A stretch of 64,000 nucleotides of DNA from Pegea sp. RAD2-039 (GCA_034620365.1 JAQGEQ010000071.1:1984001-2048000); one strand, 5' to 3'; counted from the first letter of the stretch, positions 14,157 through 27,804 are shown. Notes: a model not told the origin generated them from the sequence alone. Numbers and translations: made by a program.

Positions 14157-15330
14157 TTTATTCTTTCTGTCAGCTTGGTGAAGATTGTTTTTGATTTTAT
14201 ATTTCTATCTTCTCATTATTTTTTTCCTAAGAAATCTCACTGTTTATTCATCTATGATACTTTAAATAGTTGGAAGTTTTCTTTCAAACTTTTCAATCAA
14301 ATTTATTTCTGTTGTGTATACGACGAGCTGATTTATAACTCATTTCTTGCCTATTGTCTTTTCACCTTATCAACTGTTGAGCACCATTATGTTGAATAAT
14401 GTAAAGAAAATCAAATTTACAATGTAACTCCTAAACTGTTCCTTATACTCGAATTATTTTGTTTCTTTACATCATCATTTAAGTGGGGTTTTCATTGTAA
14501 GAGTTCAGCGCTTTATAATAAGAAGTCTTTTAATTTTGTGATTTCTTTTCTTGATTGATATTCTTCAGACTTTACAGATAGCTGACAAGTAGGCAGGTTA
14601 TTTAGACTTGTTATTATGAATAAGTTTAGAGATGTAACATGATTTAATGAAATGATTTAAGAATTTGATAAAGTTCAATTTGCTAAAATCAATTTGATGG
14701 AATTATTGTAAGGATATTACAAACCAAAATGTTTATCACATTGCTAGATAAACAAGTTTGTTATTCTTAATTTATTCAAATATTTTATTTGCTGATTGTT
14801 AAAACTGAGCATTACACCAAGCATTTTGTTGATACTAAACAACTAAACATTTTTCATGTAACAACTTATGAGGTTTTCATGAATCACAGTTTATTAGTAA
14901 CAAATTGTAGTTATGACAATTTTTACAAAAGTATTACTGAAGCTTATTTCAAACTTTTTATTCTGCATTATCAAAATCAACAATTAGATTCGATAAAGAA
15001 ATGAAAGTTAATAGAAAGATTTTGAAAGCATAATGCCTTAGAGCAGTAGTTGTCAAACTTTGTTGCTGTAAATCCCTTCTATACTTATTTTGATGTAAAT
15101 ATTTCTGTATTAAACTGATAATTCTAGCTAGCAATTTACAAAGCAAGGAAATAGAAATATTTAGAGATGGATTTAAAACCCCGACAACTAGATTTTTGAT
15201 AACCACTGCAATTAGGTAAAAAGCCATTTAAGAGCTGATAAAATGAAGAGATCACGAAAGATTACGGATTGAATTTTATCAGTCATCTTTCATCAACTTG
15301 TATAAATCAATTTTGGTGTTGATACCAATT
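14157..15330. other. Intergenic, AT-rich, no gene seen
   Basis: Space between the convergent ends of HERC1 and the O-fucosyltransferase-like gene. It holds AT-rich sequence with short unsupported open frames only. I saw no TGACGTCA motif, RNA gene or coding similarity. Confidence 0.6.
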
Positions 15331-18113
15331 TTAACCCCCACTTCCTTCAGCTGACTTTTGCATCTCTTTCAAACTTACTGAATATATTGAAAACTCTAAT
15401 CGTCGACTTCGTTGTTGAAATTCTTTATTTAAATTCTTCGCTGACTTTTGCATCTCTTTCAAACTTACTGAATATATTGAAAACTCTAATCGTCGACTTC
15501 GTTGTTGAAATTCTTTATTTAAATTCTTCGTTCTTTGTCTTTGAACATTATTTGACCAAGATGACAAATATGAGTAAAAAAATAGAAAACTTCTACTACA
15601 GATTTCCATGTCTAACATCGATATCACCTCACTTTTGTCCCAGTTATTCTTTTTCAAACATTTTAAGTGATTTTTAGTGATAAACTCCTGACAACCAACT
15701 TGTGCATTTAATGTCAGATTTGAAGCGATTTGTTCAGCAAAATTCATTAAAGAAGGCATCACAGCAATATACACAAATTTGATACTCGTTAATTTCAAAC
15801 TTTCAAGTTTTGCTTCTATACCTCTAGCCACATGTATTGGTTGAATTTTTAGCAAATTGTCATACATGATTCGAGACGAGTCTTGTTTCATATAAACTTT
15901 TCCCCATTCTTCTAAGTCATACCTCCAATGAACAGCAACAAAATCGTTTGTATGAAAATGTTTATTAACAAATTGTTGTGCAGATATTTGAATAGCATGA
16001 GGAAGTTTTACGGCATCTAATACAGCTGAATACAGTTCATTATCTGAAGCGTCCTTCCAATCGACATTTGAATTTAAGGGACTACTAAACTCACGAAAGT
16101 TGATATGTAATGAATTGTGCTTAGATAAATATGCAGCACATGGTGAAGTCGAATTAAAAACTTTAGTGATAAATTTTGTATTCATTTTTATCCAAGATGT
16201 TTTTTGAAGTTGATCATCATAAGCTTTACCGGGTAAAACGCCGAAATTATGTTTTTCTTTATCGCTAACTCGAATTTTAGTAGCTTCAGGGTTTTGTGAA
16301 CGAACAAGATTATCCATTTGTTTAAATTTCATTGAAGTATCTTTTTGTAATGTTCTAACAAAATATGACCTATATATGTACCCCTGTAAGTGAAATATTG
16401 CCTTTATTTAAAGACTTGATTTTACTATTTAATTCATTTAAATATTTTGTATAATTTTATGATGTTATTTAATGCTACAATTGCTATAGTTTCAAAATAT
16501 TTGTTCTAAAATAGCTGTAAAATTATTGCACCGCATATATTTGAAAAAGTGAAATTTAGGATCAAATCAAAACATTAACTTGAATAAAACAAGACTTTGA
16601 CTGCTAAATAGTATAACCTGAAATGCTATATCGAAAATTCCGTTGCATTTCTTAACCATATCTTCCACGGAAATTGTGGAAACAAAACGTTTTAAGTGGC
16701 TGACATCTATTCTCCTGTTGGCTTGAATATGAATATTCTTATTAGTATGATGACTCTTGAAAATAGGTAAAACCAATGTTCTACAAAATTGTGATCATGC
16801 TTAATTAGTTGATTTAATTAGCTGATAATGAATTTAAAAATTGTAAAAATAATTGACAAATATCATGTAAAATACGTTTTTTTGTTGAACGTTTAATTAT
16901 CAAATGTTATTATTTATTTTAGTGAATGAATGGCTGCAAATGTTAATTATTCAGCTCTTATAGGGAAAATAAGTAATACAACTGCAAAAAAATAATAAAA
17001 AAGTCTTAAATAGCATAGCTCACCACAAATAATCTAGAAAAATAGCAGAGGTTTAAGAATTATAAGTATAAAATAAGTAAAAAAAAAATAATTTATATGG
17101 TTTTAAACACTATTGCAAAATTGATTTTAATTACTTGATGAATTTTGTACTAAGTTTACAACTATTGATATGCATTTTGTTATAAATCATTAAAAAAAAA
17201 TGATGAAAAGCTAATTCTTAGATAAATTATAGCAAAAGATTGTAAAAGCAAAGATATACATAACTGGTTTTATGACACAAGGAGCTTAAAAAGCATGTTA
17301 GACGCTCAAAACATTTTGTATAAGGTTATCTAGTTTAAGATTACATAAAACATTTCATACAAAATGTAAATTTTACTTTATTCAGTGAGAAAACCATTTA
17401 CTGAATTTATTTTAAAAATCTGATACTAAATTTATACAAAAGAAAAATTTGCTAGAAAATGACAAAAAACTAACATATATTATTAATGATTATAAATGAT
17501 GTAGATTGAATGAACCACTAATAGGTAACTTAAGATCGTTTAAACTTGACGTTTTAGGGTGAAAAATGTGTACTATCGTAAAGTCAAAGCTAACTTTGTA
17601 ATAATGATTACTTAGAAGTGAATATAGTATGTATAAAATCATATTTTTATAGCTAGAATTTTAAGTCAAAGGAAATAAGTAAATTTAAGTAGTTTAAAAG
17701 GGTAATAGTCTAGAATTAATAAAGCTTAGAAACATAAATGAAAGTGTTGATTACCTGTTTAACTTAATTGCTAAATAAACAGTTTGGTAAAACATTATCA
17801 GTTGATTATTAGGTCCCCATATAACAGCTGGATACAAAAATTTTTTGCTATCTAAAACTATTCTCGGCTTTTCACTATCATTCTTTGTGGACAATTTCCA
17901 AATTGAACATGGTTTGTTTGGATCAAATTTAAAAGAAATGAATTCTAAACTTCTTATGGCAAAGTCGTGGTTATAATTGAAAATAGTCTTTGAAAATTGA
18001 TTGTAACTATCTAGCATATAATTAACTCTGTTCTTGAGATTCCAATCCAAAACATAAAAACTTGTGGCCCCAACAATAATGACAAGGGAAAAAAGAATCT
18101 TAAGCTTATTCAT
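15331..18113 (-). CDS. O-fucosyltransferase-like type II membrane protein, three exons
   Basis: Exons 18113-17755, 16780-16618 and 16383-15331 join in frame (1575 bases, 524 residues). Exon 1 starts with a membrane anchor (ILFSLVIIVGATSFYVLDW), as in Golgi/ER glycosyltransferases, and ends YPAVIWGPNNQ...AIKLNR, which resembles the N-terminal donor-site region of GDP-fucose protein O-fucosyltransferases (PF10250). Exon 2 gives TLVLPIFKSHH. Exon 3 carries the family's H-x-R-like motif (VAVHWRYD) and a C-terminal segment around MEICSRS and SYLSSWSNN. Substrate is unknown; it is not a clear POFUT1 or POFUT2. The last 65 residues hold two identical 30-residue copies (plus strand 15351-15440 and 15441-15530). 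Introns are longer (about 230 and 970 bases) than in most neighbouring genes and lack the TGACGTCA motif. Confidence 0.75.
15351..15530 (-). repeat. Perfect 90-bp tandem duplication inside coding sequence
   Basis: Two adjacent 90-bp copies appear identical on reading. The unit is a multiple of three, so the frame is kept and the protein repeats a 30-residue basic, helix-prone segment (KNLNKEFQQRSRRLEFSIYS plus ten more residues) twice before ending EGSGG. Confidence 0.93.
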
Positions 18114-18689
18114 ATTAATTTTTCACTCATCTATTAGTTTATAAAAGAAGCTATTTATTATTTTGACTTAAAGCGATGATAAAAAGATTCGTAGAGAGAT
18201 GATATGGAAATTATTTTCAAAACTTTTTGTTTTATATTAGATTTTTAAGTACTATCTTTAATGAAAATGCGGTGTAGCTTGCAAAATGTATAAATTCTTA
18301 TTATTTATAAATTCGTATTATCGAATAATATAATCTTATTATTTATAAAATTTATATATTGAGTGATGATTTGTTGTGTTCCATTTGTAAACAACAAACC
18401 CTACAGAATTTTAAGTAACTAGGGTTAAAAACAGTGATGCATACTTAAAAAAAACAAATATTTTAACAGAGAGAAAAGCGAACATCTACAAAATACAAAA
18501 AAATATATTTTCAAGAATAATACCAAAACAAACTAAAGTTAAAAACTTTTCAAATTATTTTATTATTCTGTACGAACTATAGTTATTTTGGTTTTAATTA
18601 AATAGTTTCTGCTTAATTTTTCACTATCTCTGGTTTAATAACATCTTGTAAATAAGGTTAGCTTAGTTAATTAAGCTTTTTGTTTAACA

Positions 18690-18965
18690 AAATCTTGCGA
18701 CAATAAGAATCCAGAAAGACCCGGGCAAAAGAGCCTTTAGTCAATTTTAGACAAAACTTATAAAAGATGCAAAACTTCGAAGTTAAAGACGGAGTTGGAG
18801 CCTCGTAGGCAGTTTGTCTTTCTACTCAGTGTCATTCTGGCAGCTCCTGTGACGCCACCCATGCGTATATGTATTAATTCTTCTGTTCCACTTCATACCT
18901 TGTTGGCGTGGAGAGTGAAATCCTGCTGCATGGGCAATAACTAGATCTATATAATCTCTGCCTTT
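18690..18965 (+). repeat. SINE-like dispersed repeat, copy A
   Basis: Shares several blocks with 46740-47110 and 39395-39545: GCAAAACTTCGA, GGAGCCTCGTAGGCAG, CTGGCAGCTCCTGTGACGCC, ACCTTGTTGGCGTGGAGAGT and ATCCTGCTGCA, in the same order. No long open frame. It lies just upstream of the decayed retrotransposon. Confidence 0.7.
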
Positions 18966-18999
18966 CTTTGTGCTCTGTAGAGGTCACTTCAGCTTTGCC

Positions 19000-21900
19000 G
19001 TTTAGTGCCGAATCAATACGGGAGGTTACAGCTACCAGTTATAGGCTTAATCTCGTTTGGTGAAGAGACTGGTTCCAAGGAAAAGTTTTCATTGGTAATA
19101 TATTAATCCCACTAAGCAGCCGCCTGCTTTAAGCTGGGTAGCCCCCGCCAATAACGGCACTCCCATAGCCATAGTTTTCCTTCCTCATTCAGTGCCTGGA
19201 TATTAGCAGTATTCTTCATTAACGAGAAGAATGTAAATTTGTGCTCCTAGCAATAAACCTCTAGAGTTTTGCATAATCCAAACCTATCCCTCAAAACCAA
19301 GATCAACATCAATGCCGGCAAATTTGAGGATGCCTCAGTGGATTGCTCTGAATTTTGCTTTCTACTCCTCGAATAAATGAAGATAAAGAAAATAAACAAA
19401 CCCCTAAAAACTTTCTTCTTTACATATCACTTTATTTTGCTTTATTTTTAATATCATCACTAATAGCATATCTTGGATGGTTGTTTTCGTTGTTGCAGGC
19501 CCTATTATCAAAAACAAAATCTTAAAGTAATAACAAAATATGTAACAAAAGAAGATCCAAGTTGGACAAAGGAACTCTAAATAATATCGTAAAAAAGATG
19601 TGAAGCTGTATAAACTATCAAAGTTTCCGAGTTATATATATTAATTATGTATAAAGTATGATCTGTAGAAATGTTTTTACTTTTTATTAATTTCTCACAA
19701 TATAAAAAAGTTGTATAAGCTGTATAAACTATCAAATATATAATTTAATTGAATAAGGTTTTCAGGTTATATGTTGTATTCTCTTGATAGCGCTTTTAAG
19801 TTGGGATAAAATTATTTTTAGTAAGTGATTTTCATATTACTTGTGATAAATTATTCTATTTGGATAAGAAATCGATTCAAACTTTTTTGGTTTTGTTACA
19901 CTAATAATCTTTAATTAAAGTAAAAACTATGGTGGACCCAAATAAAAAGGGGAAGAACGTACGTTCCAGTAAACAGAAATTAAACTCCATTTCTGACAAA
20001 CCGACTTCATCAAAACAAGCTTGCAATGGCGATCGTCAGTCGTGCAACAAATTTGCTCTGGTGAGGACCCGACTATATAGTGTATTAAAGCCCCTTTCGG
20101 TCTAATCTCGCTTGTAGTGATGTGAGCAAGAAAATTTATGATATATTTGATAACAACCAGATGAAACTGATGGGGTTTAAAGGGTTCTTTATTAAATGTA
20201 GAGCCATTGGCATAACATCTACCTCCTCCAATTCTAATTCAAACCTATTATCCGACAACAGCAAATCTATATCCGCTGAATTGGCCATAATTAAATCTGA
20301 AATTGGAAACAATGTTGCCAAAATCAATGAGAAAATTTCCAGTTTGTTCAAATCAATGGATGCCTCTACAAAGAAACCTTTCACATGGGCCTTGGTGGTC
20401 GGTGATTTCGATTCCGATAAAAATGCTAATATAGGGCAACTTCTTGTCAAGAAGGTCACCTACACACAAAAAGTATTTACTTTGGACTGTGAAGATAGAA
20501 AAAACAATAATGTCTCTTTAATGTCTCTTTAATGTCTCTGAGAATGATAAAGTTGATACAATAAATTTTTTAATCAAATGTGCTATAAAAGGCTTGATTT
20601 TGTGGACGTTCCAGAGATATAAATGACCAGACTTGGAGCGACCACTGGTCCCAAATCTTCCCTTTTCACATCTTCTTTGCACAAAATTGTGCATTTATCC
20701 TTCTACTCCAAGATATCAGTTTACAGAAGCCCATTATCAATTCTCACAAGTGTCAAAACAAACCATTCTTCCATTACATTAGGTCTTCAACGCGCGGTTG
20801 ATTATTATTAAAATTGTCCAATTGAAAGCTCTTTTGCATTCCCAAGAATTCACATTTGATTTTGTGACTGAAACTTGGTTGAAACCGCTGTATCCTGATC
20901 CTTCTCTGATTAATGCCAATAACCTATCTCAGATGGTTACTTTTCCAACCCAAGTTAGTGGTAATACTTTGCATCTTCTCACCACATCAAATCCTCAGAG
21001 CATATCTATATCAAAACGAGCTTTTTGCTCTAACAGGCGATCACAACATAATCGAACTCAAATTTTATCAAACTTTTTCAATGAAGCTCAGAATCCAGCC
21101 CACAAAGTCTGAGCTTATAACTTTCTCCCTTAAGCTCGCTGCATATTCTTTGAACCAATATTCCATCAATGAATTTATTATTCAACGAATATTTCGGTCC
21201 TAGACCTCGGCATTACTCTGTCATCTAACTTTAAATGGCACAATTATGTTTCCAAAATCAATTAACCTTGCCTACTTAATTAAAAAGCCTTTTAATTCTA
21301 AGGATCCATACTTCTGTATCAACCTTTTCAAATTGTACGTACGTCCAATTCTTGAATACAATGTTAGTGCATGGATGTCAGATCAAGTTGGTGATATCAA
21401 AAGAATCGAGTCTGTTCAGGCAACTTTTACAGGAAACTTAATATAAAATATGATAGTTATAAACAACGTCTCAGCTTCTTAAGTATACTTTGGAAATTCG
21501 ACTGATTAAATACGACTTAATTCTTATTTTAAAAATCATCCGAAATTTAATTGACATTCAATTCGATACTTTATATTCTATTAGTCTTTCCCTCAAGTTA
21601 TATCAACTCAGACGACACACATTACATCTTAATAAGCCCATACCACCTGGTACTTTAATCAGAGCAATTTTTTTCAGAACGCACAATTAGACTTCGAACT
21701 AGCTGTAATCAGACATTGTTATGTCAGAATCATTCGCGTTGTTCAATCAGAAGTTGGACCGTTATAATATTGCCAACACTGCCGTTTATGAACTCTGAAT
21801 TTTCCTTTTTTTAAATATTATTATAATTCTATGTAATTGTTCACTATTATATGCTTCGAGGACTACTGAAATGCCATGTGTTACATCTTTTTCTCTCTAT

Positions 21901-22000
21901 ATTTCTAACTTAATAGATGTTATTTATGAGAATGTGTATTAGCGGGAGGTATTCTTTTCAGGCACCCTCCTTCACATCTATTAAAGTAAACAAATAAATA
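19000..22000 (+). mobile_element. Decayed CR1/L2/Jockey-type non-LTR retrotransposon, copy A
   Basis: A GC-richer leader (about 19000-19400, similar in style to retroelement 5' regions) precedes an ORF1-like start at 19929 (MVDPNKKGKNV) and a second open piece at 20122-20532 with a coiled-coil-like stretch and the ...LDCEDRKNNNV pattern of CR1-group ORF1 proteins. An endonuclease-like fragment follows (FDFVTETWL near 20850), then an abrupt jump near 21090 to the C-terminal part of the reverse transcriptase (LFKLYVRPILEYNVSAWMSD near 21330). The central catalytic part is missing and frames are broken. The 3' end has no long poly(A); it finishes with GCGGGAGGT, a short loop and CACCCTCC near 21950-21975. 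The upstream limit is uncertain. Confidence 0.8.
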
Positions 22001-22469
22001 AAATTACCAAGTATGAAACTTTTGTTTATATATTGATAAAGAGTAAATGACGCATTGTTTTTGCAATTATAAAAGTCTACCAGCTATCTCTATGTTTCAC
22101 TAAATGCATGAGTATACAAAGAATCTTTGCAAGTAGAAACTTAAGGTTTTTTTGATTACTAGATTAAATAGTTTGTAAAAGCTACTGAAAATGTTTGTCA
22201 GTAAATCCCGTATGATATCAGTTTTTCACTTTAATCATTAATTACGAAGTGATAAGGCGTACATATACATAGTATGACTGCAGATACATAACTTTGGTGG
22301 ACAAAATAGGTGGGAAAATGAAGAAACTATCAGAATTCGATTTCACTTTCTACAGAAATTACTTTAATCGTTTTTTAAAACACAATTTTATAAGAGTTCG
22401 CAGATTTTGATACAACAATGGAGTCGGAAAGAACCTTTCAAACTGTGGTTGCAGCACAGCAGCATCAGT

Positions 22470-22575
22470 CCGCCTGTTTCGTTGCATAACCTGGCTAGCA
22501 TGGAAGTAAAAATCTGGATTTCCAAAATTTTGGCCCTTGCATATATATGCATAGCAAATGGTTTTTTACAGCTAA
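22470..22575 (+). repeat. Degenerate SINE-like fragment, copy D
   Basis: A short stretch (GTTGCATAACCTGGCTAGCA, then TGCATATATATGCATAGCAA) matches the order of blocks seen at 39425-39520 (CATAACTTGGCTGGCGTGGA, then GCAACGCATATATACATGC), with many substitutions. It lies about 100 bases before the P450 start codon and may form part of its promoter or 5' UTR. Confidence 0.4.
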
Positions 22576-22673
22576 ACCATGCTAAAAATGTTTGAAGAAA
22601 TAAGAAAACTGCTAATATATAATCTACAAACAATTGAAGCATAAAAAAATTCGAGATTTCTAATAATTTTGTT

Positions 22674-25353
22674 ATGAAATTGATAGAAATGGATTTAAGT
22701 ATTATTTTTGCCACTGTTTTGGTTTCACTAATTTCTTTGCTGTTTCTCACTAAAAGACGTCCCAGGAAAGATGAGCCACCAATTTTGCCATATTGGATTC
22801 CGTTTATAGGTGAGTGACTTCAAACAATCTTTTTTACTTTGATTGCGAATTATTTAGTTATTATTTTGAAGGTTCTGCACTTGATTTTCAAAAAAACGGT
22901 TTTGAATTTCTGAAAAAGGGCCACAAAAAACTTGGACCAATTTTTACTTGTTATATGGGTTAGCTATGAAACACAATTTATCTTTATCTTTATATTTATA
23001 TTTAATTTCTTTTTTAGGTGGAAAGTATTATCATTTTGTTTCTGACCCATTCACATTTCCTTCAATTGCTAAAGAAAAAAAACGATTATGTTTTCGAAAG
23101 TTTACTTTGAAATTAACAGAAAAAATTTTTGATGTAGACCAAAGAGAAAGCGATATTCAAAGTGGTCATAATGCGATAACAAGACATTTACAGGTTTACT
23201 TTTATGTTAACTACTTGTATACTCGAAGATTGTTAGGTATCAATTGCAATACGAATTCTAACTTTAAAAATGAATAAGTTGAATCGCAAATGATGATCTA
23301 TGAAAATGATCATGAAAAATTTTAAATCAATCCTATTAACTATTGCTAATATGATCATACTATTTATCATTTTGTTTAAATCTAAAAGCTTGTTATATTT
23401 TGAAGTTTAACCACAAATGGTTTTTAAAACGAAATATTCAAATCATATTTTCGTTGTATACTAAACTTAAAAAAGTGTTAAATGCATGAATTAATTCAGG
23501 GAGAAAATCTAGAAGAATTTCAGCAAAAGATGATGGTGGAATTAACTGAAGTTTTTGATAATAATACTTTATATTCAGAAGAATGGAAAGAAAGAGGATT
23601 GTTTGATTTACTTTTTTCAACGATGTTTTTTGCTGAAATCAGTATTATGTGATTACTCTTTATAACATTTAAAGTGAAATTTACCCTACTTTGCTTAATT
23701 AAATGATACCTTTCTTAAATTGTCCCTGAAAATTAAAGATTTCATTTTATTATTTTCAATTTCAGGTTTGGTAAACAAACAGGTGACGAAGATTTGAGAA
23801 ACAAAACCTTAAAAATATTGAAAGAAGATTTTGAAACATTTGATAAAATCGTCCCTAAAATAGCTCAAGGTTATCCATATTCATCTTGCAAAGTAACGTT
23901 TGTTTGAATATTTGTGACAAAATTGGTTTAAATACTAAAAAAAATCTGCTACAATTGATCACATTTACATAAGAACATCAGACACTTCATTTTAATGATT
24001 TCACAAACTATAACTTAAGATATTTTAAATCTAAACTCTTAATTATTTCAAAATAACAGGAATTTGTTGAAGCGCGTGGAAGACTATGGAAGTTTTTGCA
24101 AGATTCTTTGTTTGATAATAAAAATGATTTCGCTCCATTTATAGAAGATTTAGTTAGTAGTAGAATTGCGGGTGGGGGAACCGAACTACAAGCTTCTAAA
24201 GAGGCATATGCTTTACTATGGGCTGCAGCTGTAAGTACAATTGTTTATATATCTCATTTTATTGGAATTTCAAAGTATATGTATTAAACTAAGTGAAAGC
24301 TATGAGATAAATTTACAAAAAAACTTATCACTAGGACTAAAATATTAAGTTTTTCTTCAGGCAAATACAAACACCACTGTCTTTTGGTCAATTTATTACA
24401 TTCTGACTCATCGAGAAGCCCTGGATGCTGCACAAAAGGAAATAAAGAAGCAAATTATTGAAACAAACCAATTAAACAGCAAAGTTCTCAATTTTACCAG
24501 AAACCAACTTGGAAAAATGACAGTTTTAAGTAAATGTCTAATTATCATTTGATTGGTAGCTTAAACGTTTCTTACTATTTATTAAAACTTGAACAATTTT
24601 TAGATAGCATCGTTTTGGAAGCTATGAGATTAACCGTATCTTCTTCTTCACCTAGAATGGCAACTGAAAACATGCAACTAAAAATAAGTTCCTTATCGGA
24701 AACAAAAAAGTACAAATAAATAGAAGCTTTGTCATAAAATGCAAAAAAAACTTTACTAAATTCTACACAGCATTCGCAAAGATGATATGGTGATGGTGTC
24801 GTTTCAACTTCTTCATTTTGATGAAGATCTTTATCCAGAGCCTTATAAATTTAAGTATGATCGTTTTTTAAACAAAGATGGAACAGAGAAAACAGTTTTT
24901 TACAAAAATGGAAAACAACTAAAGCAATACATTGAACCATTTGGAATGGGAATAAGGTACTTTACCATTTCTTAAATCTAACAAAATTTTATTGAGCGTA
25001 TGTATGGGTTTAAGCACTTCTGTGTGGAAATAATATTTCAACTTTATCATCGTCTTAATAACCATTTACAAAAATATAGAAAAATTGGATTTGCAATTTC
25101 ATAAATTAGGCAAAATTATTAATGCGCAAAGTGTAGAAAATAATCATCTCATCAATTTTGTAGTAAATGTCCAGGTCGATTTTGGGTTATGACAGAACTG
25201 AAGCAAGTTATCATCTTATTTCTTAATCATATTGAATTCAAATCAACTAATCTTGCAAGTGATATTGGCACACTCAAAGATCGTTTCATGTTGGGAACTT
25301 TGTATCCGTCTAGAGACCCAAAGATATTTTACCGTAAAAAGCCTGTCAATTAG
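22674..25353 (+). CDS. Cytochrome P450, CYP7/CYP8/CYP39-like, multi-exon
   Basis: Start ATG 22674, with an N-terminal membrane anchor (LSIIFATVLVSLISLLFL) and a proline-rich hinge ending LPYWIPFIG at the first donor (22810). Later exons give FQKNGFEFLKKGHKKLGPIF, an I-helix AAANTNTTVFW, the K-helix ExxR as EAMR, YPEPYKFKYDRFL, and the haem loop FGMGISKCPGR with its Cys codon at 25168-25170. The stop is TAG 25351-25353. The KFKYDRFL segment and an I-helix with Asn where most P450s have the acid-alcohol pair resemble CYP7A1 and related families, which hydroxylate sterols or rearrange oxygenated lipids. Substrate cannot be read. All exons join in frame by GT-AG splicing. This is a whole gene in a block otherwise filled with retroelement debris. 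Confidence 0.88.
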
Positions 25354-27800
25354 TTTGCATATTTTCAGTATTGTTATTGGAAAAGCTTTATATATTTTCT
25401 AATATTGTCAAACAAAATTCATTTCATACTTGGATATGTAGATATATTAAGTAAAAAAGTAATTTCAGTTTACCTTTTTATGCTTTTATCTTCGATCTAT
25501 TTAGAATATTATTCAGTTGATTTATTCTACTCACGGACTACTTATCTTCAAAAATCTTAAACTTTCTTTGTTCAATTTTGATAGAAATATTTTACAAACT
25601 ATAAAATTTATTATTTTCTTATACTTTATTTGAATCAACTGGTTTATCATTTATTTATTCAATATTTAGAATGCATGAAAATTATATCTTTAACATTCAA
25701 AACCCTAAATTCAAAGCTTTTGTAATAAATTATTCCAAACCAATCTTTCATCTTCAGAATGTTTTACATCAAATTTCTGTTAACTTCTTTCAACTTCCAA
25801 GCTTTTTTTCTGTAATAGTTCATCAAAAAAAACTTTCTATTTGTGTAACAACAGCTGGCAGATAATAAAAGCGATAGAACATAAGCTTGGTTACTTGTAT
25901 ATTTCAGTGTATTCTTCAAAATTAAAATATTTGAAAGCGATTTCCTGTGAAACCGACATAAAAATATTATTCGATAAAATAGAAAGATAAAACAGAAATT
26001 GAAAATCTCCAAAAATGTTTATATTTTGTTTAGTAAAAGCGTTTAGTAGTTAATTCTGTAAAAGTTGTTTTTCTTCTGGCTTCTCTTGTTCAAGCTTTGA
26101 TGTTGACTTCAACAAGCAAGCAACTTGGTAAGGTGGTTTGATTGGCTTCTGTGTTGGTGGATGATAGACACAAATGTCTTCCCCATCTAGTTGTAGTTGA
26201 CAAAATTATTAATTTATGAATTATATAAGAATATCAAAATTATATTCTAAAATGTTTATTGATGAAATTCATTTTTTTTCAATTTTCACTTTTAGTTGTA
26301 AACTTTTTGTAAATCTGAGTGAAATGCACAAATCTATCGAAACTGAACGTGTTTATAGTAAATTGTAGAAATCAGATTTAAAGATATCAAAAATTAAAAG
26401 CTATGGACAAAATTTTATGAGAAAAGTGAGCATACGGAGGTGTAAAAGAGAAGGTTAACAAAGTTATGGACACAGATGAATATTCATCTTATAAAGCAGT
26501 AAAAGATTATTTGAAGTTTATTAAGATTTAACCTGTTGGCTTTTGTTTTTAATGCTACTACTGTTACTTGCTAGTCAGTATATAGAATTTTATGGGTTGT
26601 AAGCAGGAAGTTATGTTTATACCAAAGTTTATATGACACATTCTATTTTATGAAAAACTTTTTTTGATCATTTTTTGTAAACTTGTTTTCTGTAAGAATA
26701 ATAAATTTTTATCTGTTTGTTACTGTGGACAGTAATTGACAGATTAACAAGAGTTATATTTATTCAATTACTAGAAATTTTCAGAATATTAAAAAGAAAG
26801 AACTTATCTCACTAAATTAAATAGTTAGTTGATTATTTTGAAGCTTACAATCAAGTATTTAGCATAAAGTTCTCAAAGTTATAGAACTTGATAGCTGTTT
26901 TTAAGGTTCAAATGTTGTCAACTGTTTTCTATACAATAGCACTACGGGTTATCAAATATTGGCTGTGCTTTGTGACTGCAAGATAGGACATAGGAATCGG
27001 GCTAAGACCATACTCAACCGCATTTCCTAAAGAGATAGTCCTAGAAGGTCAGTCATATCGGTTGACCATGAAACTAGTATCTTCCTTGTTCATTGTTAAT
27101 GATTTATCTTCAAACTGAACAATCGGCTGAAAGTTGAAACAATTGAAAGTGTTGTATACTTAACGATTTCAACTTTACTGAATAGTTGTGCCTCTATTTT
27201 GGAGGACTTCTATTTCTGCAGCCAGATGAGAGTTCAGCACAGAATACAATTTTGGGTAAACAGTTATTCTTTAGGTGAGGTGGCCGACCCAACAAAGCTT
27301 GTATTTAGAGAGTGTAGTTTAAATGGTGGGTAATTTAGCTTTAGTGAGTAGAAAGAAGTTCAAAATACATTTATAAGCAAACTTGAATTGACGATTTTAA
27401 ATATAAAGTTTTAATACTTTTTCATCGTGATTAAATTTTGCCGCTTATTTGAAAGAAATACATTAATTCACTACTTAACGAGATGTCAACGAGATGTCTT
27501 CTGCATTTACTTTAATTTCTTAGCTTAAACTTTTATTCATTTTTCCTCAACTAGCACCAATTCTATCGTTTCTTAAGTTTTTAAGTAATAAAGTAAAAGG
27601 AATTTTTAAATGATATTTTCTTGTTAGAGCTGTTATATAAATTTCCAACATTTAGAATTGTTCTTTAAATTTTGAAACACTAGTTGAAGTTTGTATAAAG
27701 GTCTTCTGAGGGACATCTTTAAGCTAGTCAATAAAAAACTGCTTACATTCTACAGTAAACAGATGTTTATTTATTTATTTCTATGTTATCCGAACCACAC
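25354..27800. other. Intergenic between P450 and retroelement copy B
   Basis: AT-rich sequence. Apart from the possible exon fragment at 26064-26208, I see two GC-richer patches without readable coding similarity (about 26930-27080 and 27180-27310), which may be old repeat remnants. Confidence 0.5.
26064..26208 (-). other. Possible orphan exon, unrecognised
   Basis: Read on the minus strand, about 48 codons stay open and look protein-like: QLQLDGEDICVYHPPTQKPI, then a Lys/Glu-rich end and a stop (TAA). The composition (HPPTQKPIKPPY) differs from the AT-rich surroundings. No partner exon is evident nearby, and stops close the frame upstream. It could be the last exon of a small gene, a pseudogene relic or chance. 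Confidence 0.25.
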
Positions 27801-27804
27801 AAAC

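Noticed and set aside
20136..20459. Minus-strand 107-residue frame
   Set aside because: Antisense of the ORF1-like frame of the retrotransposon; the plus strand carries the CR1-group pattern.
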